Positions 1 through 8,361 of a stretch of 64,000 bases of DNA are shown piece by piece. A program made the position numbers and the translations under genes. The notes below the pieces were generated by a model that was not told the DNA's origin, ran no database searches, and saw only the letters and a program-made list of their open reading frames with translations. Origin of the DNA: an uncultured Dorea sp. (GTDB lineage: Bacteria > Bacillota > Clostridia > Lachnospirales > Lachnospiraceae); the NCBI GenBank assembly GCA_947063855.1, contig CAMSTW010000008.1, positions 1-64,000 of the forward strand. The letters are read 5' to 3'. How positions within the stretch are numbered: the first letter of the stretch is position 1; each line of letters starts with the position of its first letter.

Positions 1-432
1 CGGCTTGCTCGTTTCTTTTTTTACTGCCAAAATATCATACAGATATTTCCTGCCACTTTCAGCATAGTTAATTAAAAGCCGGGCATGGAAGATGTTGTAT
101 CTGACAAGCGTATCTTCTTCATAGACCGGGAGGGCAAAACGGACATCATATCTGTACCAACCGTATTTGGCGTTTTTATTGTGTTTTTCCTTGCGGTTTT
201 CTTCAAAGGCCGGGTTAGATGCTATCTGTATCAGTTCCGGTATCGCAGTAGCGGCATTTGCCTTCGCTTTTGCATTTGCACCCATAAGGCTTTTTCGGCT
301 TTCTGATTCCGTATATTCTTCAGGGAGTTCATTTCCGATATATATACGTTCCGCATTTTCCTCAATCTCGTAATAGTCCCCGATATATCCTTCGAGATAC
401 TGTTTTACATCATCCCAGTCAATCTTGCTACA
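1..432 (-). pseudogene. 3' fragment of a phage/ICE polyvalent-type protein (LPD3/PBECR-like domain)
   Basis: The minus strand is open from 432 to the left edge of the window. It reads KIDWDDVKQYLEGYIGDYY, then about 30 residues on MGANAKAKANAAT, and later YGWYRYDVRFALPVYE, FHARLLI and KYLYDILAVKKETSKP. This resembles the toxin-like domain at the end of polyvalent proteins of phages and conjugative elements (LPD3 / Barnase-EndoU-RelE-like); the family call is from memory. There is a TAA directly upstream (433-435) and no start codon or ribosome site near the open end. The same frame further upstream (to about 540) looks like decayed coding sequence with stops. I read it as a 5'-truncated remnant; its C-terminus lies outside the window. 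Confidence 0.5.
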
Positions 433-554
433 TTATCTGATTGTGTCCGTGAAGCCTGTCTTACAAAGGCTCCTTAAGGATATTCCATATATTATAAACG
501 GTTACTTGTTATCGGTCGAGCTGTCCGGTGTCCTTTTCTTCCGTACTCCGTTTC

Positions 555-612
555 GATTATTTCGCTATGCTGGATTTCCCAGATGTGGGGGTATTCTTTA
601 CGCAAGAGATGT
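555..612 (+). pseudogene. remnant of a duplicated PIG-L deacetylase gene
   Basis: These 58 bases match 5278-5335, inside the intact PIG-L gene of this window, with only about four or five differences. The encoded segment DYFAMLDFPDVGVFFT corresponds to DYFAMLEFPDAGVFFT. Neither flank continues the match, there is no AHPDD or HPDH motif and no start. It is a short relic of recombination or of a degraded paralogue. Confidence 0.7.
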
Positions 613-693
613 TAGATTGCATTCCTGGACGATTAAGGAGGATGGGAATGGTTAGTCGGAGAAGGAGATTCTGGCGCTTTTGGAGGAATACGA

Positions 694-731
694 ACCGCTA
701 TACCGGGAAAACTGAGTATAGCGGTTTTTTG
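694..731 (+). terminator. rho-independent terminator
   Basis: Nine-bp stem ACCGCTATA (694-702) and TATAGCGGT (717-725) around a 14-base loop, followed by six T. It would end transcription entering from the left before the LacI operon. Confidence 0.75.
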
Positions 732-797
732 ATGAAATAAATAGACAAATAAATGGAAGAATATGTAAAAATTATTTGAAAATAAAACGGAGATATG

Positions 798-832
798 TGA
801 AACGTATGAAACAAATGTGAAACAAATGAAAC
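798..832. promoter_or_regulatory. four-copy TGAAAC array upstream of the operon promoter
   Basis: TGAAAC occurs at 798, 807, 818 and 827, spaced 9, 11 and 9 bases, immediately upstream of the -35 box of the regulator/transport operon. The spacing near one helical turn suggests a protein-binding array, possibly an activator or the operator of the operon's own LacI-type protein. The binding protein is not known from the sequence. Confidence 0.4.
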
Positions 833-836
833 AATA

Positions 837-865
837 TTGACAATTCTTATGCGCTTTTTTATAAT
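837..865 (+). promoter_or_regulatory. sigma-A promoter of the LacI/ABC operon
   Basis: Perfect TTGACA (837-842), 17-base spacer and perfect TATAAT (860-865), about 58 bases before the first start codon. The whole catabolic operon could be read from here, since the genes follow with short gaps up to 9278. Confidence 0.85.
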
Positions 866-923
866 GAGCCTCATAAAGTTGGTTGAAAAAGTACAGAATC
901 TAACCAGATAATGACGGTGAAAA

Positions 924-1940
924 ATGCAAAATGCACAAAAAGGAGGTGGGGAAAATGGGGCGACGATAAGAGACGTGGCGAAAAAGGCAGGAGTGTCTCC
1001 GGCGACTGTTTCAAGGTATTTTCATGGAAAGTGCGTGGTTACAACGGAGACCGCAAAAAGAATTGAGGAAGCGGTTCGGGAACTTGCGTATATACCAGTA
1101 TATAAGCAGAAAAATCCCGGCGTCATAGCAGTTCTGATTCCCAATTTGAAACTGGCGTATTTTAGCGAGGTATTGAAACGGTTGCTGGAAGCAGTGCCAA
1201 GATACAATTACAGAATGGTGTTTATTCCTGTTCTGGAAAAAGGAGAAGCGTATAAGCAATTTTTTAAAGAGTTAGATATAACAGGAGTCATCTATCTGGA
1301 AGAAAATGCGGATCAGGATATGTTAAATTATATTGCGGCTAAAAATATAAAGACGGTAATGTTTGGCGCAATCAGTACTGACAAGAGATGTAAGATGATT
1401 CACATTAACGATCTGGCAGCTGCGTATGAGGGAGCCAGATATTTACTTAGTTTGCAGCATGAACAGATATTATTTTTGTCAGATTATGCAAAAAGCATCA
1501 GTTCAGGGTTTCAGAGAATTACGGGCTGTAAAAGAGCCTTTGAAGAATTTGGGCTGGAGTTTGATGAGAATAGAGTAAAGTACGGAGATTTAACATATGA
1601 CAGTGGATGCCGGATGACAGCGCAGGCGATCAGAGAGGGGATTTCTTTTACAGCCGCGTTTGCATTCAGCGACGAAGCGGCCCTGGGGGTGATCAGTACA
1701 TTATCTAAGGCCGGGCTTAGGGTTCCGGAGGATGTGTCTGTGATGGGATTTGACGGGCTTAGTCTGTCCGGGCAAGTGACGCCTAAGCTGACTACGATCA
1801 GTCAGCCGATTAAAGAAATGATTGAGCATACGCTGAATACATTTCAGAATCAGGAGAGGGAAGGAAATATAGAGATCACACTGCCTTATCGTTTGGAATA
1901 TGGAGAAACCTGTACGATCAACCAGAAAAGAAAAGAGTAG
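924..1940 (+). CDS. LacI/GalR-family transcriptional regulator
   Basis: 338 residues from the ATG at 924. The N-terminal helix-turn-helix has the classic ATIRDVAKKAGVSPATVSR pattern (residues about 13-31), followed by a periplasmic-binding-protein-like effector domain with the late motif VPEDVSVMGFDG typical of the family. It probably represses or tunes the transporter and enzyme genes that follow, in response to the imported sugar; the effector cannot be read from sequence. The start is odd. A strong AAAGGAGGTGG site at about 939-949 precedes an ATG at 954 that is out of frame and stops after four codons; one extra G in the GGGG run would put that ATG in frame as MGATIRDV. Start 924 has only a weak upstream site. 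Confidence 0.9.
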   Translation: MQNAQKGGGENGATIRDVAKKAGVSPATVSRYFHGKCVVTTETAKRIEEAVRELAYIPVYKQKNPGVIAVLIPNLKLAYFSEVLKRLLEAVPRYNYRMVFIPVLEKGEAYKQFFKELDITGVIYLEENADQDMLNYIAAKNIKTVMFGAISTDKRCKMIHINDLAAAYEGARYLLSLQHEQILFLSDYAKSISSGFQRITGCKRAFEEFGLEFDENRVKYGDLTYDSGCRMTAQAIREGISFTAAFAFSDEAALGVISTLSKAGLRVPEDVSVMGFDGLSLSGQVTPKLTTISQPIKEMIEHTLNTFQNQEREGNIEITLPYRLEYGETCTINQKRKE

Positions 1941-1972
1941 CAGTATCAATCATGGAGATATGGAGGTATGAG

Positions 1973-3256
1973 ATGAAAAAAGGAATGTCTATAGCATTGG
2001 CGATTTTAATAGCAGGTTCTTTGGCGGCTTGTGGGAATTCTACATCGGATAAAGATAACGGAGGGGCAAAAACAGAGAGTGGATCTGAGAAAACTAAGAT
2101 TACTTTTGCGCTTTGGGATGAAGTACAGAAGCCGGTATTTGATGAGATTGTGGATAAATTTGAGGCAGAAAATACGGATATTGAAGTTGAAGTGCAGTTA
2201 ACTCCCTGGTCGCAGTATTGGACGAAGCTTGACGCCGCCATGGGATCGGACAGTGCGGCGGATGTATTCTGGATGAATACATATCTTCCTAAATATGCGG
2301 ATGCAGGCGTTCTGGAACCTTTGGACGAATATATAGAAAAGGACGGGATAAATATGGAGGATTATGTAAGTGTTGTAAAAGATGCTTACAATTACAAAGA
2401 CGTTCAGTACTGTATGCCCAAAGGGATGGACACGGTGCAGGTCTTCTACAATAAAAATATATTTGAAAAATATAACGTTGAGGAGCCGAAGGAAGGGTGG
2501 ACCTGGGAAGATATGAAGAGGCTGGCGGGACAGTTGAAGACGGAGATTGAGACGGCGGGTTCAGATGAATATCCTGTTTTGATGGAGCTCGATCCCCAGC
2601 CATCTTTCTTTAATTTTATCAGTCAGTCGGGCGGATATGTTCTGAGCGGCGACAGGAAAAAGGCAGGGTTTGATCAGGAGGCGTCTGTAAAAGCATATGA
2701 AGATGTAGTAGAGCTCATGGATGAAGGGCTGATGCCGGGGAGTGAAGTGCTTTCGGATACAAAGGGAACGGATCTGTTTCTTTCACAGAAGGGCGCAATC
2801 CTTTTTATGGGATCCTGGAAAACAGCGGTGATCGATGAAGTAAGCTTTGCGGCGCAGGTAGGAACGATTGCCATGCCGGCAAAAGAAAAGGGAAATCAGA
2901 GCGTAATCGGAGGCCTGGGGTATGCGGTGAATTCCAGCAGCAAGAGTAAGGACGCCGCGTGGAAACTGGTCAAATATCTGTCCGGCGAGGAGTCGAACAA
3001 GATGCAGGCAGAAGCCAAAGTAGATGTTCCGGCATTGATTCGTGCACAGAAGTATTATAAGGCAGAGCATATAGATGTTGAAGTGATTTTTGATGTGGCA
3101 GAAACAGGCTTTATGTTTCCTACGTCATCTAGTGTAGCGGAGTGGCTTCCGGCTGTAAATGAGATATCGGCTAAGATTTTTTCGAAGGAGCTGACGCCGG
3201 AAGAAGGATGCAGGGAAATGCAGAAGTCAACACAGGACGCGTTGGACCATGAGTGA
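1973..3256 (+). CDS. sugar ABC transporter substrate-binding lipoprotein
   Basis: Extracellular solute-binding protein of the carbohydrate (family 1) class, anchored to the membrane by a lipid. Start 1973 is chosen because GGAGG (1962-1966) lies six bases upstream; an ATG at 1952 is a poorer alternative. The signal peptide ends in the lipobox LAAC (Cys20), followed by a Ser/Asp/Gly-rich linker and the KITFALWDEVQKPVFDEIVDKF opening strand typical of these proteins. The 427-residue length fits the family. It is the second gene of the operon and feeds the two permeases downstream. The substrate is unknown; enzymes in the operon suggest an N-acylated glycoside. Confidence 0.92.
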   Translation: MKKGMSIALAILIAGSLAACGNSTSDKDNGGAKTESGSEKTKITFALWDEVQKPVFDEIVDKFEAENTDIEVEVQLTPWSQYWTKLDAAMGSDSAADVFWMNTYLPKYADAGVLEPLDEYIEKDGINMEDYVSVVKDAYNYKDVQYCMPKGMDTVQVFYNKNIFEKYNVEEPKEGWTWEDMKRLAGQLKTEIETAGSDEYPVLMELDPQPSFFNFISQSGGYVLSGDRKKAGFDQEASVKAYEDVVELMDEGLMPGSEVLSDTKGTDLFLSQKGAILFMGSWKTAVIDEVSFAAQVGTIAMPAKEKGNQSVIGGLGYAVNSSSKSKDAAWKLVKYLSGEESNKMQAEAKVDVPALIRAQKYYKAEHIDVEVIFDVAETGFMFPTSSSVAEWLPAVNEISAKIFSKELTPEEGCREMQKSTQDALDHE

Positions 3257-3272
3257 TAAGAGAAAACGGAAA

Positions 3273-3297
3273 CGCCGCCAGGATAGATTTGGCGGCG
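3273..3297 (+). promoter_or_regulatory. intercistronic stem-loop after the binding-protein gene
   Basis: Perfect 8-bp GC-rich stem CGCCGCCA (3273-3280) / TGGCGGCG (3290-3297) with no T-run. In sugar ABC operons such a hairpin commonly protects the binding-protein mRNA from 3' exonucleases and gives an excess of binding protein over permease; here that role is inferred. Confidence 0.55.
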
Positions 3298-3327
3298 CAC
3301 CGGATAAAATGACGGGGAGGGGATTCA

Positions 3328-4227
3328 ATGAAACGGAAGAAAAATGCCCTGAAACGACAGGAGATTATAACAGGTTACCTGATGATTGCGCCTTTGATGG
3401 CAGGAGTATTGGTTTTCTTTGTCGGGGCATTTTTTCAGAATATATATTACAGTTTTACAGATAAGTCCAGTTTTGGAGTGCCGAGATTTGTAGGTTTGGA
3501 AAATTATGTGAAACTGTTCCATGACGCTTCGTTTTATCAGGCGCTTGTCAATACGATTCTGTACGTAATTATCTGTGTGCCGATGGTAGTCGTATTGGCT
3601 GTAATATTGGCAGTTCTGCTTAATTCAAATGTAAAGGGGATAGGAGCGTTCCGGGTCTGTATCTTTTTGCCGGCTGTTACGCTGCCGGCTGCAATTGGGT
3701 TACTCTGGAAATGGCTGATGAATTATAAATTCGGCATTTTTAATGAAATATTAGGTATGTTTGGTGTAAAACCAGCAGCATGGCTGTCGGATCCGCATAT
3801 CGTGCTGTTCTCAATATCCATTGTATTTATCTGGGCCAGCGTGGCGTATCAGGTGATTGTGCTGCTGGCAGGGCTTCAGGGAATACCGGTCTGTTATAAG
3901 GAGGCTGCTGAAATCGACGGAGCGGGGAAGGTACAGAGCTTTTTCAGGATTACACTGCCGCTGTTGTCGCCGTCCATATTTTTTGTCAGTGTTACAACGG
4001 TTATAAACGTATTTCAGATCTTTGATCTTATCTATTTGATGATTCCGCAAGGGAGCAGTGGGACGGAAGCTTCCAGATCTCTTGTAACTTATTTTTTTGA
4101 ACAGTCATTTGTAAAATTCCATAAAGGATACGGGGCGGCAATCAGCCTGCTGTTGTTTCTGCTTATTTTGGCAGTTACAGCGGTGCAGATGCTCTGTCAG
4201 AAAAAGCTTGTATTTTATGATGATTGA
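3328..4227 (+). CDS. sugar ABC transporter permease (MalF/UgpA type)
   Basis: 299-residue integral membrane protein of the binding-protein-dependent transport class, first of two permeases. It shows about six hydrophobic segments (the first IITGYLMIAPLMAGVLVFFV) and the cytoplasmic EAA loop EAAEIDGAGKVQSFFRITLP, which contacts the ATPase. A GGGGAGGGG ribosome site precedes the start. It pairs with the permease at 4259, and since the operon has no ATPase gene it presumably relies on a shared ATPase such as the one at 22368. Confidence 0.92.
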   Translation: MKRKKNALKRQEIITGYLMIAPLMAGVLVFFVGAFFQNIYYSFTDKSSFGVPRFVGLENYVKLFHDASFYQALVNTILYVIICVPMVVVLAVILAVLLNSNVKGIGAFRVCIFLPAVTLPAAIGLLWKWLMNYKFGIFNEILGMFGVKPAAWLSDPHIVLFSISIVFIWASVAYQVIVLLAGLQGIPVCYKEAAEIDGAGKVQSFFRITLPLLSPSIFFVSVTTVINVFQIFDLIYLMIPQGSSGTEASRSLVTYFFEQSFVKFHKGYGAAISLLLFLLILAVTAVQMLCQKKLVFYDD

Positions 4228-4258
4228 GATGAAACGTTATTCGTAAGGAGGCTTGGGA

Positions 4259-5074
4259 ATGAGAATAAGAAAATGGGGAATCTATCTGTTGCTCGTTCTA
4301 TGCTCTGCCGGGACGGTCGGCCCGTTTCTGTGGATGATCTCGACTTCTTTTAAGACTTATGAAGAGAGTATCCGGATACCGCCTACGATTTTCCCGGAGG
4401 CTTTTACATTGGAAAGTTACGGTGAAGTCATAGAAAAATTTCCTTTTTTGGATTTTTATATAAATACATTTTTGGTTCTTTTGTTCACGATAGGAATCGA
4501 GCTTGTAATCTGTTCTATGGCGGCGTATGCGTTTGCCAGATTACATTTTCCGGGAAGAGATGTGATTTTTGTTATACTTTTGGCACTATTAATGGTTCCG
4601 GGGCAGATATTTCTGGTGCCTAATTATGATATCATGGTGAAGCTGCGTCTTGCAGATACAGTAACGGCGCTGTGGCTTCCCAAAGTTTTCAGCGCCTTTG
4701 GGACATTTATGCTGAGGGAATTTTTTTAAGGGCTGCCAAGGAGCCTGGATGAGGCGGCTATGCTGGATGGGTGTTGCTTTTTTCAGATCTATTACATGAT
4801 CTTGCTGCCATTGTTAAAACCAGCGTTGTCCTCTTTGGCAATTTTAACGGCAATTTCTACATTTAAAGACTTGATGTGGCCGTTGATTGTAAATAATTCT
4901 ATGGAAAAGATGACGTTATCGGCCGGACTGGCCATGCTGATCGGAGAACATACGACATATTATCCACAGGTCATGGCAGGAGGTATCATTGCCATATTGC
5001 CCATGATTGTTATTTTTTTCCTTTTCCAAAAACAGTTCGTGGAAGGGATTGCCACAACAGGCGTAAAACAATAG
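4259..5074 (+). pseudogene. sugar ABC transporter permease (MalG/UgpE type) interrupted by an in-frame TAA
   Basis: The reading frame is that of a normal 270-residue-class second permease: it starts at ATG 4259 after GGAGG (4247-4251), contains GPFLWMISTSFKT and LPKVFSAFGTFMLREFF, and after the stop continues in the same frame with GLPRSLDEAAMLDGC and YYMILLPLLKPAL. The only lesion is TAA at 4727-4729, directly before the EAA loop. No frameshift is needed: 4259, 4727 and the rest of the gene are all in one frame. A single T-to-A change of a TTA (Leu) codon after a T run would explain it. Either the gene is a recent nonsense allele, the stop is read through, or the base is a sequencing error. 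If real and not suppressed, the transporter should be dead. Confidence 0.85.
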
Positions 5075-5085
5075 GAGGTAAAGGA

Positions 5086-5760
5086 ATGATTGATATTTTG
5101 GCGGTTTGTGCGCATCCGGATGATCTGGAGGTCTGTGCGGCGGGAATATTTGCGAAAGCAAAGAAAGAGGGAATGAAAACGGGTCTTGTGATTTTTACAA
5201 AGGGGGAATCCGGAGGTTATGCACAGAAGTGTGAAAGGGAAGCGGAAGCCATGAAAGCATCTGAGATATTGCAGCTGGATTATTTCGCTATGCTGGAATT
5301 CCCGGATGCGGGGGTATTCTTTACGAAAGAGACAGTGGATGCTTTGATTTTGCATCTGCGAAAATGTATGCCGAGAGTTATCCTTACATTGCAGGAGAAG
5401 GACTATCATCCGGATCATGTGGCAGTATCCAGAATTACAAAGGCGGCCTGCTTTACAGCCGGACTGAAAAAGTATGCAGATGACGACTCGGAATGGCATT
5501 ATGAAGCGCTTCTCTTTTTTGGGGCGGATAACAGGACGAATATGCAAAGGCCGGATATCTATGTAGACATATCAGATGTCATAGAGATTAAAAAGCGCGC
5601 CTGTATGGCGCACAAATCTCAGAATATACTATCCTGCGCGATGGAGCTGGCCCGGGAATATGGAAGAAATGCGAAGGTGGATTATGCGGAGGGACTTTAT
5701 CTGGGGCATAGTCTTACGATAGACAGTCTTACGGATGTTATGAGAAAATCTGATTTATAG
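5086..5760 (+). CDS. PIG-L (LmbE) family deacetylase
   Basis: Zinc-dependent N-deacetylase fold that removes acetyl groups from N-acetylglucosaminyl or similar conjugates (the family includes BshB and MshB, and archaeal diacetylchitobiose deacetylase). The metal site is visible: AHPDDLE at residues 8-14 and HPDH near residue 109. 224 residues, usual family length, with AGGAGG 12 bases upstream of the start. It lies between the permease and the M20 hydrolase, so it probably acts inside the cell on the imported compound. A 58-bp piece of a near-identical gene is found at 555-612. Confidence 0.88.
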   Translation: MIDILAVCAHPDDLEVCAAGIFAKAKKEGMKTGLVIFTKGESGGYAQKCEREAEAMKASEILQLDYFAMLEFPDAGVFFTKETVDALILHLRKCMPRVILTLQEKDYHPDHVAVSRITKAACFTAGLKKYADDDSEWHYEALLFFGADNRTNMQRPDIYVDISDVIEIKKRACMAHKSQNILSCAMELAREYGRNAKVDYAEGLYLGHSLTIDSLTDVMRKSDL

Positions 5761-5784
5761 TCAAAGCGGTCAGGGAGGGGAAGA

Positions 5785-6972
5785 GTGAAGCGGGAATTTT
5801 ATCACAAGATAGGTGAGATAGAAGACGATATAAAGAATTATTATAGATATCTGCACAGATATCCGGAGCTTTCCGGGCGGGAATATAAAACGCAGGCCTG
5901 GATATTGGATCAATTGAGAAAATGGGAAGTAGAGTGCAGACCGTGCGCGGATACGGGGGTATATGCCGTGATCAGAACCGGGAGACCAGGGCATACGATT
6001 GCGCTGCGGGCGGATATGGATGCCTTGCCGGTCACAGAGCATACGGGACTGCCCTGGGAGTCCCGGCGTAAAGGTGTGATGCATGCCTGCGGGCATGACG
6101 CTCATATGGCGATACTTCTTGGGTGCATCAGGATCTTACAGGGGTACAGGGACAGTCTGTGCGGGAATGTGGTATTTATCTTTCAGCCGTCGGAGGAGCA
6201 GCAAGGCGGGGCAGAGAGAATGATTAAGGAGGGGGCTCTGGAACATCCATCGCCCGAATTTGCAGCAGCTCTTCATGTCTGGCCGCAGGAAGCGGGAAGT
6301 ATAACCTGTATGTCAGGTCCTGTTATGGCACAGCCGGATGCTTTCCGTATTGAAATCCGGGGAAAGGGAGGGCATGGCGCTGCGCCGCATCTTTGCAGAA
6401 ATCCAATACCGGCTCTGGCGTCACTTGTAAATGCAATCGGAAACATTACAGCAGATGTGGTCTCCCCGCAGGAAATGGCGGTAGTAAACGTATGCCGGAT
6501 ACAATGCGGCGAGAAGTATAATGTTGTGAGTGAAACCGGATGTCTGGAGGGTACTATAAGGACGTATGATAATGCTGTGAGGGAAAAAATCATCCGGCGT
6601 CTGAAGAGATTGACGGTATCTACAGCAGAAGCCTGGGAAATGGAAGGAACATATAGTATGAGCGCCGGTTATCCGGCGACGATAAATGACAGAGCGGCCG
6701 CGTCCTGGGCAGCCCGGATTCTTCAGAAGAAGCTTAGGGGTATAAAGGTGTTTTCAGAGGGGGAAGCATCTATGCTGGGGGAGGATTTTTCTTATTTTGG
6801 CAAGTATTGTCCGTCGCTGTTTTTGCGTCTGGGATGTTGGAAGGAATGTGGGGACAAACAATATCCTCTGCATAATAGCTGTTTTGAGATAGACGAATCT
6901 GTATTGGCTGAAGGTGTGGAGGTATTTTGTGTTTTAGCGTCTGTATTTACAGAAAGAGGATTTGGGGCGTAA
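5785..6972 (+). CDS. M20-family metal-dependent amidohydrolase
   Basis: 395-residue peptidase-M20 / aminoacylase-like enzyme. It uses a GTG start at 5785 after GGGAGGGG. The di-zinc site signatures are present: ALRADMDALPVTEHTGLPW, then HACGHDAHMAILLG, and PSEEQQGGAERMI with the catalytic Glu pair. A lid/dimerisation domain lies in the middle (GKGGHGAAPHLCRNPI) and a late HNSCFEIDE segment completes the site. Such enzymes cleave N-acyl or N-carbamoyl groups from amino acids and conjugates. With the PIG-L enzyme, this gives the operon two different amide hydrolases, pointing to an acylated amine in the substrate. The exact substrate is not predictable. Confidence 0.88.
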   Translation: MKREFYHKIGEIEDDIKNYYRYLHRYPELSGREYKTQAWILDQLRKWEVECRPCADTGVYAVIRTGRPGHTIALRADMDALPVTEHTGLPWESRRKGVMHACGHDAHMAILLGCIRILQGYRDSLCGNVVFIFQPSEEQQGGAERMIKEGALEHPSPEFAAALHVWPQEAGSITCMSGPVMAQPDAFRIEIRGKGGHGAAPHLCRNPIPALASLVNAIGNITADVVSPQEMAVVNVCRIQCGEKYNVVSETGCLEGTIRTYDNAVREKIIRRLKRLTVSTAEAWEMEGTYSMSAGYPATINDRAAASWAARILQKKLRGIKVFSEGEASMLGEDFSYFGKYCPSLFLRLGCWKECGDKQYPLHNSCFEIDESVLAEGVEVFCVLASVFTERGFGA

Positions 6973-6984
6973 GGAGGAATCTCT

Positions 6985-8361
6985 ATGAAATTAACGGTGA
7001 TCGGCGGATGTGGTTCGCGCAGCCTGATGCTGGCAAAATATCTGGCGCAGCAGGCGGAGAGTCTTGATATAACAGAAGTTGTATTTATGGATATTGATAA
7101 GGAACGTAACAGGGTTTTTGGGGGGATGGTCCGGGAGGTCTTTGCACGGACAGCGCCTTCTGTGTGTTTCCGGTGTACGGAGAATGAGAAGGAGGCGGTA
7201 TGGAGAGCGGATTTTATTATTACGACCATCCGGGCAGGAAAAGAAGAGGGGCGTATTACCGATGAGCGGATTGCGCTGAAATATGGGCTGATCGGGCAGG
7301 AAACGACCGGTGCAGGAGGATTTGCCATGGCGCTTCGCTCTATTCCGGTCCTGCTTCATTATTGTGAATTGATACGCAGATATGGAGCTTCTGATGTGAT
7401 GGTATTTAATTTCACGAATCCGGCGGGATTGGTGACACAGGCGTTAAGGGATCAGGGATATTCTTTTGTATATGGAATTTGCGACGCTCCTTCCGGTTTC
7501 TTAAGGCAGGCGGCGAGAATTTACGGAGTCGAGGCGGAAGAATTTCAGGTACGCCTTATGGGCTTAAACCATTTATCCTATTTTACCAGCATAAAAAGAG
7601 GGAATCGAGAGCTTATGCCGGAGATGCTGGCAAATGATTTACTATATAAGCAGACGGATATGAGGTATTTTGAGCCAGAGCTTACGTGGCATATGGGGTG
7701 CTTGCTGAATGAATATCTGTATTATTATTACTATCGGGAGAAAGCATTGGGGAATATACAGAAGAGCGGGGAGACCAGAGGCGAACGGATTAAAAGGATC
7801 AATGACGCGATGCTGGAGGAACTGGGACAGTATGATGTTCTGGAAGATTTTGATAAAATGCTGGAGGTGTATAGCAGATATACATATAGAAGAGAGAAAA
7901 ATTATATGCAGGGTGAAACGTCTGTGATGAGAGATGATAGTTGTATTCTGAGATTTTCGCTTCATACACAGGAAGAGGGCGGATATGCAGGGGTTGCACT
8001 GGCGCTTATGAAAGCGAAGCTAACCGGGAAATCGGGGGAGATGATTCTATGTGTTCCCAATCAGGGGACTGTGGACTGGCTTAGGGATACGGATGTAATT
8101 GAAGTTTCCTGCCATATTTCAAAAGAAGGAGCGATACCAAAGCCTGGACCATATATGCTGCCAGAAAGTGCAAAGCAGCTTATATCTGCCGTCAAGTATT
8201 ATGAGCGGAATGCGGCTTTGGCGATCGTAGAGAAAGATTCCGGGAAAGCAATAGATGCTCTTATGGTGAATCCTCTGGTAGGTTCCTATTCTCTGGCAAA
8301 GGAGCTTTTAAGTGAATATCTGGAGATTTATGCGGAGTATACGGAAGGATGGAAAGTATGA
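6985..8361 (+). CDS. glycoside hydrolase family 4 (6-phospho-glycosidase class likely)
   Basis: 458-residue NAD- and metal-dependent glycosidase of GH4. The N-terminal nucleotide-binding motif is KLTVIGGCGSRS; further signatures are NFTNPAG (from N142), CDAP (Cys166) and GLNHLS (with His196), the latter two giving the metal-binding Cys and His. GLNHLS is usual in 6-phospho-beta-glucosidases (CelF/ChbF/LicH). The Cys motif in those is normally CN[VI]P, while CD[M]P is associated with 6-phospho-alpha-glucosidases, so CDAP leaves the anomeric preference open. GGAGG precedes the start. The PfkB kinase overlaps its stop codon and could supply the 6-phosphate, since ABC import does not phosphorylate. 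Confidence 0.88.
   Translation: MKLTVIGGCGSRSLMLAKYLAQQAESLDITEVVFMDIDKERNRVFGGMVREVFARTAPSVCFRCTENEKEAVWRADFIITTIRAGKEEGRITDERIALKYGLIGQETTGAGGFAMALRSIPVLLHYCELIRRYGASDVMVFNFTNPAGLVTQALRDQGYSFVYGICDAPSGFLRQAARIYGVEAEEFQVRLMGLNHLSYFTSIKRGNRELMPEMLANDLLYKQTDMRYFEPELTWHMGCLLNEYLYYYYYREKALGNIQKSGETRGERIKRINDAMLEELGQYDVLEDFDKMLEVYSRYTYRREKNYMQGETSVMRDDSCILRFSLHTQEEGGYAGVALALMKAKLTGKSGEMILCVPNQGTVDWLRDTDVIEVSCHISKEGAIPKPGPYMLPESAKQLISAVKYYERNAALAIVEKDSGKAIDALMVNPLVGSYSLAKELLSEYLEIYAEYTEGWKV

Larger units (their letters stand above)
433..923. other. gene-poor junction with remnants, terminator and promoter
   Basis: No intact gene is supported here. From left to right it holds the decayed upstream part of the minus-strand fragment, a 58-bp remnant of a PIG-L deacetylase gene (555-612), a short open stretch ending ILALLEEYEPLYREN (about 664-714) that looks like the C-terminus of a lost gene, a hairpin terminator (694-731), four TGAAAC repeats (798-832) and the promoter of the LacI-type regulator. 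Confidence 0.6.

Noticed and set aside
3249-3464. Open frame between the binding protein and first permease
   Set aside because: It covers the intercistronic hairpin and is out of frame with the clear permease start at 3328.
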